This document shows positions 21,850 through 29,855 of a DNA stretch of 32,547 nt, one piece after another. The stretch spans positions 1 to 32,547 of the forward strand of contig CAZVME010000037.1 in NCBI GenBank assembly GCA_964628835.1. Reading direction: 5' to 3'. The position numbers were made by a program, and so were the translations under genes. The notes under the pieces were generated by a model. The model did no database searches and was not told where the DNA came from. It was given only the letters and a program-made list of their open reading frames with translations. Every line of letters starts with the position of its first letter. Within the stretch, counting starts at the first letter, position 1. Source of the stretch: JAAGZL01 sp964628835 (GTDB lineage Bacteria; Pseudomonadota; Gammaproteobacteria; Chromatiales; Chromatiaceae).

Positions 21850-22989
21850 TCAGGCCACCTTGTATTCCCTGATCGTAGACACGACCCGCTCCATTTCCTC
21901 ATCATTCATATCGTAAAACAAGGGTAGCCTGACCAGCCTGTCGCTGTATTTCTCGGTATTGGCCAGAGATGCACCTGACTTATGCAGTTTTCTACCGATA
22001 TCAGATGTATGCAGAGGCACATAGTGAAACACGACGGAAATCCTATGCCCCGACATATAGGAAATAAAGTCGCTACGCTCCTGCAGTCCGGGAAAGATCA
22101 GATAGTACATATGATATGCCTGGTCGCAGTACCCCGGAATGAACGGCACTGATACATTGTTCTCATCCGCCCACTCAGCAAGTTCCTTGTCATAATAATC
22201 CCAGATCTCTTTTCGTTTATTCTGAATTTTTTCCGACGATGAAACCTGCGCATGCAGATATGCAGCAAGAATGTCGGACATGATATAGCTCGACCCATTG
22301 TCTATCCAGGTATATTTATCTATCTGCCCTCTGAAGAACTTGGCTCTGTTCGTACCTTTCTCTCTTATGATTTCAGCGCGTTCGAAATACTGTGGATCAT
22401 TTATAACGATCGCACCACCTTCGCCGCAGGAAATATTTTTTGTACCATGAAAGCTCTGGGTTGCCATATGCCCTATCGTGCCAAGAGGCTTCCCCCTCCA
22501 ACTACCGTAGAGGCCGTGCGCATTGTCTTCGATAACAACGAGATCATGTCTTCGGGCAATATCCATGATCGCATCCATCTCACACCCTACCCCGGCATAG
22601 TGCATAGGAACGATCGCCCTGGTCTTTTCGGTTACCAGTGACTCGAGTTTCCTGTCATCGATGTTTAGTGTGTCCTCACGGATATCGCTGAACACGATGT
22701 CCGCACCGTGCATCAGAAACGCCAGCGCAGTAGATACAAATGTATATGATGGAACTATCACCTCATCTCCCGGTACCAAATCCAGGAGAATCGCCGCCAT
22801 CTCCAGCGCATGGGTACAGGACGTTGTCAGCAGCACCCTGCTGTCGGTCCCAAGTTGTTCTTCAAGCAATCGCTGGGTCAGTTTCGTGAATGGACCGTTG
22901 CCTGAAATATCACCACTCTGGACAGCTTTGGTGATGTATCTCATTTCATCGCCGACTACCGACGCCCTGTTGAACACTATCTTCGACAT
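21850..22989 (-). CDS. wecE: dTDP-4-amino-4,6-dideoxygalactose transaminase
   Basis: PLP-dependent sugar aminotransferase (DegT/DnrJ/EryC1/StrS family). It closely follows E. coli WecE/RffA along its whole length: LLTTSCTHALEMAAILLD, PGDEVIVPSYTFVSTALAF, RAIVPMHYAGVGCEMDAIM, the PLP lysine K184 in SFHGTKN, GEGGAIVIN, EIIREKGTNRAKFFRGQIDKYTWIDNGSSYIMSD, and VVFHYVPLH. At 379 residues it is full length. It makes dTDP-4-amino-4,6-dideoxy-D-galactose from the dTDP-4-keto sugar; rmlA and rmlB must be elsewhere. Without an acetyltransferase (wecD) in view, the amino group may stay free or be changed by other enzymes here. Confidence 0.94.
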   Translation of the reverse strand: MSKIVFNRASVVGDEMRYITKAVQSGDISGNGPFTKLTQRLLEEQLGTDSRVLLTTSCTHALEMAAILLDLVPGDEVIVPSYTFVSTALAFLMHGADIVFSDIREDTLNIDDRKLESLVTEKTRAIVPMHYAGVGCEMDAIMDIARRHDLVVIEDNAHGLYGSWRGKPLGTIGHMATQSFHGTKNISCGEGGAIVINDPQYFERAEIIREKGTNRAKFFRGQIDKYTWIDNGSSYIMSDILAAYLHAQVSSSEKIQNKRKEIWDYYDKELAEWADENNVSVPFIPGYCDQAYHMYYLIFPGLQERSDFISYMSGHRISVVFHYVPLHTSDIGRKLHKSGASLANTEKYSDRLVRLPLFYDMNDEEMERVVSTIREYKVA

Positions 22990-23062
22990 ACATTAATCCT
23001 TGCAAAAGTAATGGCAGTTCAATTTAAGCTGCCAATGCCTCCATAATATCCCGCACATCATC

Positions 23063-24643
23063 CTACAATTCTACGCGGGTCGCTATTCGCATAGCGTTAG
23101 CCATCGCCAGTAATCCGATAGTAGTCCCCGGCAATGACGGGAAAACGCTGCTGTCGATGACATGAACACGGTCCCATCCCTTGATGCGCCCCATGCTGTC
23201 TGTCTCCATGTCTGACTCCGGGTTACTGCGCATAGGCATGGTACAGCCGACATGATATGAACCCGAATTGTTCTTGATGGATGTCAGAACCGCAATACAA
23301 CCTATCCTGATTCCTATACCGAACAGCTTCCTGGCTGCTTTCCTGATAGAAAACCTATTATAACCGCCGTCTTCTTCTCTGCCACACTCGAGCACACCAG
23401 GATGCCCCTCATCTCCTTTCTTCAATGTAAGAATGTAGTCACTGGCATGATCCGAGTGGAGATTACAGAAAGCCACCATAAGATGCTCAGCGAGCTTCTT
23501 CTTGATGAAACCGGTTACACCTTTATGCCCATGTTGCAGGTTCAGTTTCTGCAGGACAAGCTCATTCGGCGTGGACAGTTGCGTGTGTATCCAGCGATCA
23601 GACAACCCTTCGGCCTTGTATTCCAGAAAAATGCCGGGCTGGGTATTCGCATCCGGCCATTCGAGCGGAGACCTTTTCAACCGTAACAATGGCATGACGA
23701 AACCTGCCCTAGATTTCAGCCTGACCGGATGATCGTAAAGACGCCTGGATTCGAGCATGATCCTTGTACTGTTAACAGCACCAGCACCCACGAATACGCG
23801 GTCAAAATTAATCTCCTGCAGCCCTTTCCCATTCCTGAATGAAACCGTAACCACATCACCCGACTGCCTGACTGTCTGGACGACGGAATTCCCGATATAA
23901 TCTGCTTTTCCATCGGCTATATATCTGTCTATGTCATCAGATGCCTTGTAGATGGCTCCTTTCACACAGCCACTCATGCAGTAACCACAATATTTACATC
24001 CTTCCCGTCCATCACTATCAGTGGTCCTGACCATCAGTCTCGCCTGTCCGAACACCAGGCTACCCTGGTTAAGTAACCCACTATTTCTCAGTTCTGACAG
24101 TATCGACGCATTCCCGTGGGTGAGTCTTAACGCGGGCGCATCTTCATCGAGTACCGGAAAATCCAGCGAAAGCTCGTCATCCCTTGCCGAGTACGGCCTG
24201 CCTGACAGTACCTTCCTGTAATAAGGACCCAGTTCTTCATTTTTTACCGGCCAGTCCGATATATCCTTATCATCCGGCGGTAATACAGCGGCTCCCCATC
24301 CAGCACTGAATCCGCCTTTCGCGAAACTGAAAGGCGGCATGATACCATTATCCTGTAATGGCGCTTCTGCTATAGAAGTGCCGTATATATAGTCCGACCC
24401 GAATACAAGCTTCTTGGGTATTTCTGACCCATCATTGACAGTGGGATTATCTGTGATCATGCCAATATCACCGTTATCCCACTTGTCTTTCGATCTGTTG
24501 GACATGCGATCAACGACATCGACTAGGGCTTTATCGAGGCCGAGACCGACATCGATGATAGTGGGCTTGACACCTCTTTCGATCAGCGCCTGTACAGCCG
24601 CTGTCGACGCCAACCCGCTCCCGATAACCGCGATACGCATCAA
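23063..24643 (-). CDS. GMC-family oxidoreductase with a four-cysteine cluster
   Basis: An FAD-dependent GMC-type oxidoreductase of 526 residues. The FAD Rossmann motif GSGLAS is at about 8-13, FSFAKGGFSAGWGAAVLP at 105-122 matches the flavin region, and the C-terminal signature has SYHVGCTMPM (putative active-site histidine) and HVIDSSVFPSLPGTTIGLLAMANAMRIA. Unusual is CKYCGYCMSGC at 216-226, a Cx2Cx2Cx3C arrangement like a [4Fe-4S] ferredoxin site. Substrate is unknown; sugar alcohols or hydroxyls of lipid-linked glycans are candidates. It begins inside the stop of the DegT-like gene (ATGA, 24640-24643) and precedes wecE, so oxidation followed by amination is attractive but inferred. The start may be at 24640. 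Confidence 0.88.
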   Translation of the reverse strand: MMRIAVIGSGLASTAAVQALIERGVKPTIIDVGLGLDKALVDVVDRMSNRSKDKWDNGDIGMITDNPTVNDGSEIPKKLVFGSDYIYGTSIAEAPLQDNGIMPPFSFAKGGFSAGWGAAVLPPDDKDISDWPVKNEELGPYYRKVLSGRPYSARDDELSLDFPVLDEDAPALRLTHGNASILSELRNSGLLNQGSLVFGQARLMVRTTDSDGREGCKYCGYCMSGCVKGAIYKASDDIDRYIADGKADYIGNSVVQTVRQSGDVVTVSFRNGKGLQEINFDRVFVGAGAVNSTRIMLESRRLYDHPVRLKSRAGFVMPLLRLKRSPLEWPDANTQPGIFLEYKAEGLSDRWIHTQLSTPNELVLQKLNLQHGHKGVTGFIKKKLAEHLMVAFCNLHSDHASDYILTLKKGDEGHPGVLECGREEDGGYNRFSIRKAARKLFGIGIRIGCIAVLTSIKNNSGSYHVGCTMPMRSNPESDMETDSMGRIKGWDRVHVIDSSVFPSLPGTTIGLLAMANAMRIATRVEL

Positions 24644-25893
24644 CCGGCCCCTTTGACAGCTATCGCTTCTACCTGGTTAAGCACGTTACAGATATGGTCG
24701 ATATCCCGGCCTTGCAGGTACGGGTAGGACGGAATGAACATGCCGTTGCTGTAAAGTTTCTCCGCATTAGGCGTATTACCCACATATGGATAACTTTCCA
24801 TTCTCGATATCAGGACAAGGCTTGTCGTCGACGTATCTACGGACCTTTCCTGCAGATAGGACTGGAACCCTGCCGGGTCATCCGCATATACAGCAAGTTG
24901 CCAGTACACATTCCTGCCATTCTCCTGGCAGGCCGGAAGCTGAAGTGATGGAACAGCTTCGATTATCCTCTGTACGTTCCTGACCCTGGCCTGGTTCTCG
25001 CGCTTCACCTTCTCGATCAGGATCATTCCCACCTTGGCCTGGAACGAGGTGAAGGCTGTAAACCATTCTCCTGGCAGTCGGTCGATCATCTCGGTATTCC
25101 TGCCGCCGGTGTGCTTCACGATACTGCCCGGTCTGAGCCTGTTGATAATGCGCAACACAGGCATCGTAACGAAATGAAAGAAGGTTCTACTCGTGGCAAG
25201 GTTCCGCACCGCGTCAGTCCAGATACGTTTCACGAGTCCTGAACGGGAAGGTTTTTCGAGCTCTTCCTGCATCCTCACCAGGTATTTGTATGTCTCCTCG
25301 TCACGACAGACAGCCATGCCGCCGCCATAGGTATCTAGCGTCTTTATCGAGGACGCGCTGTAGATTCCTACATCACCGAATGTGCCTGTATATCTGCTGT
25401 TGAACTCACCGTAAAGGCATTGTGAAAAATCCTCGATCACCCTGATACCATTTTCACGCAAAAGCCCGGTCATGGCCTCGACATCGGGGACGATGCCGAA
25501 AAGATAGGTGACCAGGGCCGCCTTCGTGTTCGGCGTTATCGAACCCTTCAGCCCCTCGTAATCGAAACAGAAGGTGTCAGGATCAATATCCACGAACACG
25601 GGTTTCAACCCGAGGTCCAGTGTTACATCGAGGATCGCCTTGATGGTGATAGGCGGCATCAGGATCTCTGACCCTTCAGGCAGGTCCATGGACTTCAGGG
25701 TGTAGTAGAGCGCAGTCCTGGCATAGGGAAACGCAACGCAGTGCCCGATATCCAGTTCTTCCGCGAACCTGCGCTCATAACGACGTATGGCATCGATATC
25801 ATCCAGCCTAGAGAACAAGCCGAGGCACAACCATTTAAGGTCTTGCCACAGGCTATGATAGATAACACCTCTGGGGATGGAACGAATGCTCAC
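24640..25893 (-). CDS. DegT/DnrJ/EryC1/StrS family aminotransferase
   Basis: A 417-residue PLP aminotransferase-fold protein. The N-terminal substrate-loop region is HCVAFPYARTALYYTLKSMDLPEGSEILMPPITIKAI, the PLP phosphate/ring area is VIEDFSQCLYGEF, and the Schiff-base lysine is probably K184 in YSASSIKTLDTYGGGMAV. It is distinct from WecE: it has a ~30-residue N-terminal extension (LWQDLKWLCLGLFSRLDDI) and an insert rich in basic residues at about 205-260. It probably aminates a keto sugar, perhaps one made by the GMC oxidoreductase translated right after it. Its start overlaps the methyltransferase stop (25890-25893). Confidence 0.88.
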   Translation of the reverse strand: MSIRSIPRGVIYHSLWQDLKWLCLGLFSRLDDIDAIRRYERRFAEELDIGHCVAFPYARTALYYTLKSMDLPEGSEILMPPITIKAILDVTLDLGLKPVFVDIDPDTFCFDYEGLKGSITPNTKAALVTYLFGIVPDVEAMTGLLRENGIRVIEDFSQCLYGEFNSRYTGTFGDVGIYSASSIKTLDTYGGGMAVCRDEETYKYLVRMQEELEKPSRSGLVKRIWTDAVRNLATSRTFFHFVTMPVLRIINRLRPGSIVKHTGGRNTEMIDRLPGEWFTAFTSFQAKVGMILIEKVKRENQARVRNVQRIIEAVPSLQLPACQENGRNVYWQLAVYADDPAGFQSYLQERSVDTSTTSLVLISRMESYPYVGNTPNAEKLYSNGMFIPSYPYLQGRDIDHICNVLNQVEAIAVKGAG

Positions 25894-26444
25894 GAGCCAG
25901 CCCCCGTTCCCGCGTCCCTGAACTCGCAGAGATGCACATCCATCAGGAAGAAAACAGTCCTGGATTTCCGGATGTTTACAAATCTTCTTATTATCTCCAT
26001 CTCTTTTTCCGGTCCGAGGACTGTCGCATCATGGGCGTCTGAATAACCCAGGATCATCTTTCCGACATTATTCAGTATGGATTGCCTGCTTACCCCGATG
26101 ATGAGCTCCATTGCCGGGTTCTTGTATCTCAGGTTACCGAGTAACTCGCAAAGCGATTCTTCACTGAAACTGTAGAAGACCTCGTTGGCTACGATCACAT
26201 CGAATTCCACATTACACCAGTCTTCAACATCAGACAGTTCAGGCACGATATCGTAATTGATCACATAGTCTGGCCCGCCCAGCATTTCCTTCAAAACGCC
26301 GTGTCCGCAACCGAAATCCAGGACACTCTTACGGCCGCTATCGAGATCCCCGATCCGTATGATCGCCCTTATTATCGCCTTGAAATAGATACCAGCCACC
26401 AGTCCATAGGTGGTGACATTTTTGATTTTCTTTTTCACGGACAT
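25890..26444 (-). CDS. Class I SAM-dependent methyltransferase
   Basis: The 184-residue protein carries motif I VLDFGCGHG (41-49), then YDIVPELSDVEDW and FDVIVANEVFYSFSEESL (motif IV region), typical of Methyltransf_11/25-type small-molecule or sugar methyltransferases. The open frame extends to 27014, but that part is low-complexity, Arg/His/Cys-rich sequence lying antisense-in-frame over the flippase gene. The ATG at 26444, 20 bases after that gene's stop, is therefore the real start. It probably methylates a sugar hydroxyl or amine of the glycan. Confidence 0.88.
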   Translation of the reverse strand: MSVKKKIKNVTTYGLVAGIYFKAIIRAIIRIGDLDSGRKSVLDFGCGHGVLKEMLGGPDYVINYDIVPELSDVEDWCNVEFDVIVANEVFYSFSEESLCELLGNLRYKNPAMELIIGVSRQSILNNVGKMILGYSDAHDATVLGPEKEMEIIRRFVNIRKSRTVFFLMDVHLCEFRDAGTGAGS

Positions 26445-26464
26445 AAAGATACCTCGACAACCAG

Positions 26465-27322
26465 TCAGATTTTCCTGAACATCTGAAACATACCAACCAA
26501 CCCTACTATGATGAGCACCATCAGCATCATCAGCGAAATCATTACGCCTTCCTGCAGTTCCGCACCGTAGATGGTCAACAACCCCGCCAACACCCCTTCT
26601 CTGACACCGAGACCTCCGAGTGATATCGGTAATACTGTTGCCACATACACGAGGGGAACTACGAACAGCAACTGGGAGAGCTTCAGATCGACACCCAATG
26701 AATCCGCGATTATCATCACATTCGTCATCTCTACAAGATGCGGAATCATCGAAAGGACAATCAGGGCAAGGAACTTGTCTGCCCCTATCGTGATATACCT
26801 CGATACGATGTACTTGGACACTACCGTGGCAAGCACCAGGAGGGCCAGCACCACCGACATCATAATGGCATTCTGATCGATCTTCCCCAGGATGTCCGTG
26901 TTCAGGTAGAGCCCGACACCGAAAATGAGAAATAGGACAGACAGCCCGAAGAGTCTTTCGACGACGATCACGAGAGTGGAATCCCGCAATTTCATACCTA
27001 CCTTGTCCTGACAATATTTTATCCTGTAAACATCACCACCTATCGCACCAGGCATGAACATATTGAAGAACATGCCGATCAGATACCCGTTATACGATTG
27101 CAACAGACTGAACCCCTCGGACTCCTGCATCAACACGAGCAGCCGCCACCTCTGCGCCATGGAAATAAGAAGGAGAAGATAGAGGATGGCAGCCGTTACA
27201 ACTGCCAGCAGCGCGCTCCGATCCAGTCTTGTGATAACATCCAGGTCGATGAATGTGGAGAGGTATACGAGAAGGCCTATGGAAACCGAGGCCTTCAATG
27301 CCAGCATCAATGACTTCTTCAT
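26465..27322 (-). CDS. LPG_synthase_TM / flippase-like integral membrane protein
   Basis: The 285-residue protein has about seven membrane spans and the family (PF03706, UPF0104/AglD-like) hallmarks RWRLLVLMQ, NGYLIGMFFNMFMPGAIGGDVYRIKY (the conserved 'P-x-x-x-GGD-x-x-R' loop), and PISLGGLGVREGVL near the C-terminus. It lacks the soluble MprF domain. Such proteins accompany lipid-linked glycan synthesis and are proposed to aid translocation. The ATG at 27322 overlaps the sulfotransferase stop by ATGA, favouring it over the ATG at 27331. Confidence 0.9.
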   Translation of the reverse strand: MKKSLMLALKASVSIGLLVYLSTFIDLDVITRLDRSALLAVVTAAILYLLLLISMAQRWRLLVLMQESEGFSLLQSYNGYLIGMFFNMFMPGAIGGDVYRIKYCQDKVGMKLRDSTLVIVVERLFGLSVLFLIFGVGLYLNTDILGKIDQNAIMMSVVLALLVLATVVSKYIVSRYITIGADKFLALIVLSMIPHLVEMTNVMIIADSLGVDLKLSQLLFVVPLVYVATVLPISLGGLGVREGVLAGLLTIYGAELQEGVMISLMMLMVLIIVGLVGMFQMFRKI

Positions 27323-28089
27323 GATAAGCATGGATCAGTGAGGAACCGGTTCAGGCGACCTGACCATACAGCGAGATCCTTCTGTATAAGCTTCTCTAGC
27401 CCGCCTATCGTTCCCCGATAGTATTCCCTGAGTTCTTCTTCGACACGCACCGGTACATCAGAGTTTCTTTCTGATGCATTTACCCTAGCATCTATATTAG
27501 CGTTCATGAAGCCCGGATCAACACCAAGAAATTGATAGAGTGCCCCGATCTCTTCACGGTTTCCTGCGAATTGCTCGAATACGAGAACATCGACGTTCAC
27601 ATCACTGAATATTTCGATGAATTCCCTGATGTATTTTTCATAATTACCTCTGCCCAGGTAATTGAACGGATCAGTAGAAACGGATTGATTGAGAGATGGA
27701 GCAGCCGATCGATTAAATATCGCGTCACCGATAGATCTCGTCTCGATCCCGCTCTGCACGCTGAAGAAATAATTTGATATCGCCCTGTATACCGGGTCCC
27801 TCAGCATGAATATGATCTTCGCCTGCGGAAAAGCCGATTGGATTCTCAGTGCAGCATCCCTGTGCTCGTAATAACTCGTACTCTTTTCACCAAAACAGAT
27901 CGCATCGCCACAACCGGAATAAAAAGATTCCCTGTACTCATGTTCATCGAAGACATCATGATCGGACAGGAAATATTTGGGTTCGGGCCGCACAGGCCTG
28001 GCCATGCAGATCTGCGGATGCTGATCTAGTATCGAATAAAGGTATGTGGTACCGCAACGTTGAGCGCCAACGATGAAAAACTGGGTCAT
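27319..28089 (-). CDS. Sulfotransferase domain protein 2
   Basis: A 256-residue sulfotransferase. The PAPS 5'-loop FFIVGAQRCGTTYLYSIL is at about 4-21, KYFLSD follows, GEKSTSYYEH, and the 3'-phosphate site is IIFMLRDPVYRAISNYFF. A downstream FNYLGRGNYEKYIREFIEIF matches the Sulfotransfer_1 pattern. It overlaps the GtrB-like gene by ATGA (28086-28089) and the flippase by ATGA, so it belongs to a coupled block. The acceptor is unknown, probably a sugar of the glycan. Confidence 0.92.
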   Translation of the reverse strand: MTQFFIVGAQRCGTTYLYSILDQHPQICMARPVRPEPKYFLSDHDVFDEHEYRESFYSGCGDAICFGEKSTSYYEHRDAALRIQSAFPQAKIIFMLRDPVYRAISNYFFSVQSGIETRSIGDAIFNRSAAPSLNQSVSTDPFNYLGRGNYEKYIREFIEIFSDVNVDVLVFEQFAGNREEIGALYQFLGVDPGFMNANIDARVNASERNSDVPVRVEEELREYYRGTIGGLEKLIQKDLAVWSGRLNRFLTDPCLS

Positions 28090-29045
28090 TTAATGACTTC
28101 CTTGACATAGAACATCCTCTCACCGGACAACTGGCTCAGGATTCTTGATAGGTACTCGCCGATCAACGCCAGGAGCGCAATAATAAATCCACCCAGGAAC
28201 GAGATGAGAACAACCAGAGTGGTCCATCCCGGAACCTGGCTACTGTGCAGTAACCCGTTGACCAGGTAGACTCCGCCAGTCACGAAGCTTGCCATCGCAA
28301 CCAGGAGACCGATACTGCTGAGCATCCTCAACGGATATGACGAGTAGTTGATGAGCAGCCTGGCGATGAGACCGAGTATTTTCCGCAGATTGTAATTCGA
28401 TTTACCGGAGAATCTTTCCTCGTGAACCACCTCGACATTATCCATTCTTCCCGCAAGCCTCAGCAAGATCCCGGGTACGTATGGATATGCCGTATTGTAT
28501 TTGATAACCCTTTCTATAAGGTCTCGCCGGATGATCCTGAAATTGGTGATCGTCAGGTTGTTAGGCTTGCCGAATACCTTCGTGTTGAGATACCCGACCA
28601 ACTTCGATCCGATCCGCCTGAAGAGCGAATGCTTTTTCTCCCTGAAGAGACCGAACACGAGATCGTAGTCATCCGAGGTTATCTTTTCTATCAACCTGGT
28701 GATCTCGCCGGGAGGGTTCTGGAGATCATCATCCATGGTGATCACATACGAGCCATTCGCATGTTCGAACCCACACATAATCGCATTGTGCTGGCCATAG
28801 TTCTTGAGAAGGTTGATCGCGACGACATTTGCTTCCTTGAGCGCAATCTCCCTGACAATGCGCCAGCTGTCATCAGTACTGCCATCATTTACCAGTATGA
28901 TCTCAGCATCGAGATTGTTTCTCTTCAGGACCTTTTGCGTCTCTTCGACAGTCCTACCGATGATGTCGAAGCTGTTATAGACTGGAATAACGATCGAGTA
29001 ATCTGTGGTCCACTTGTTAATTTTTACTTTTGACATGGTTATCAT
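28086..29045 (-). CDS. DPM1/GtrB-like glycosyltransferase with two C-terminal membrane spans
   Basis: A GT2 enzyme of the dolichol-phosphate-mannose-synthase type, 319 residues (or 316 from the ATG at 29036). It has DYSIVIPVYNSFDII, ILVNDGSTDDSW and the metal site YVITMDDDLQNPP (DDD about 105-107). After KSNYNLRKILGLI come two membrane segments (SIGLLVAMASFVTGGVYLV and TTLVVLISFLGGFIIALLALIGEYL). GtrB, ArnC and relatives make undecaprenyl-phosphate sugars for later transfer outside the membrane. With the flippase-like protein and the polytopic GT-C candidate it could form a side-chain decorating module. Confidence 0.92.
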   Translation of the reverse strand: MITMSKVKINKWTTDYSIVIPVYNSFDIIGRTVEETQKVLKRNNLDAEIILVNDGSTDDSWRIVREIALKEANVVAINLLKNYGQHNAIMCGFEHANGSYVITMDDDLQNPPGEITRLIEKITSDDYDLVFGLFREKKHSLFRRIGSKLVGYLNTKVFGKPNNLTITNFRIIRRDLIERVIKYNTAYPYVPGILLRLAGRMDNVEVVHEERFSGKSNYNLRKILGLIARLLINYSSYPLRMLSSIGLLVAMASFVTGGVYLVNGLLHSSQVPGWTTLVVLISFLGGFIIALLALIGEYLSRILSQLSGERMFYVKEVIK

Positions 29046-29064
29046 CCAGCATTCATAGTCAGAT

Positions 29065-29853
29065 TTACTCAGACGTTAACAACGCGCGCTCAATTAATCT
29101 TCCCGCATATTCAAATAAATGTGTATCTTGCTCATTAGCGGAGAACAACTTATTGAAATTACTCTCAGAAAGAGAGTTCTTCAGGTGCGATATTCGCTCA
29201 TCAATCGATTTATGATGATTATTACTGGTGATATTTTGCGGTTTTATGTCAGTATATTTAAACTCAATATTATATTGATCTAATATTCCTGCAAAACGAC
29301 TTACATCTTCTCCAAAATATTCAGTTCTCGCCAATAGTTTTACATTTTCTATATTCCTGATCGCTTGGTGAACGTCATATTCCATACCATGTTGCGTTCT
29401 ACGCATTAATGGCCTCTGCCGATATGTTGCGCCAAGCAAACGAGTTTGTGCATTTGAGACATGAGTAATCTCCTGTCTATCAGAAAAGCAGTGAGTTACC
29501 CACTCATCAAATGACATTTCCTGCGCCGCTTTGGATGTAGTTGTACCATCGAATGTCTGACGTTTAAATTTATATATAGATAAAACGCGAAGTAGTGGAT
29601 GACGTATAAAAACTACAGGCAATATTTGGAAGTCCAGTGATGCAGGTACCGGTAATTGAATTTGGTGAGAAGAAAAAGCAATTACATCACTTTTACGCTC
29701 GATAATACGAGACAGCTGCTCCTGATCTATGGTGAAGAATGGGTAAGGCCCATCAAAGCAGATATGCTTCTTTCCGAAATTCTCTGATAATAGTTTATCA
29801 AAAGATGTTCCGGAGTTTTTATATATATGGTAGTGACAAATGACGGTGCGCAT
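29065..29853 (-). CDS. Sulfotransferase family protein 3 (Sulfotransfer_2-like)
   Basis: The 262-residue protein has HYHIYKNSGTSFDKLL at the start, matching the 'HIPKTAGTTF' 5'-phosphosulfate loop of Golgi-type (Sulfotransfer_2) enzymes. VVFIRHPLLRVLSIYKF is the 3'-phosphate site, and the central KLLARTEYF segment corresponds to the family's 'ExF' region. It differs from the two other sulfotransferases in family and in base composition: the DNA is visibly AT-richer than its neighbours, suggesting separate acquisition. It lies 2 bases after the large glycosyltransferase gene. Confidence 0.82.
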   Translation of the reverse strand: MRTVICHYHIYKNSGTSFDKLLSENFGKKHICFDGPYPFFTIDQEQLSRIIERKSDVIAFSSHQIQLPVPASLDFQILPVVFIRHPLLRVLSIYKFKRQTFDGTTTSKAAQEMSFDEWVTHCFSDRQEITHVSNAQTRLLGATYRQRPLMRRTQHGMEYDVHQAIRNIENVKLLARTEYFGEDVSRFAGILDQYNIEFKYTDIKPQNITSNNHHKSIDERISHLKNSLSESNFNKLFSANEQDTHLFEYAGRLIERALLTSE

Positions 29854-29855
29854 AA

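Noticed and set aside
26445..27014. 190-residue N-terminal extension of the methyltransferase
   Set aside because: Covers the flippase-like gene in another frame, is low-complexity, and an ATG at 26444 gives a standard methyltransferase length.
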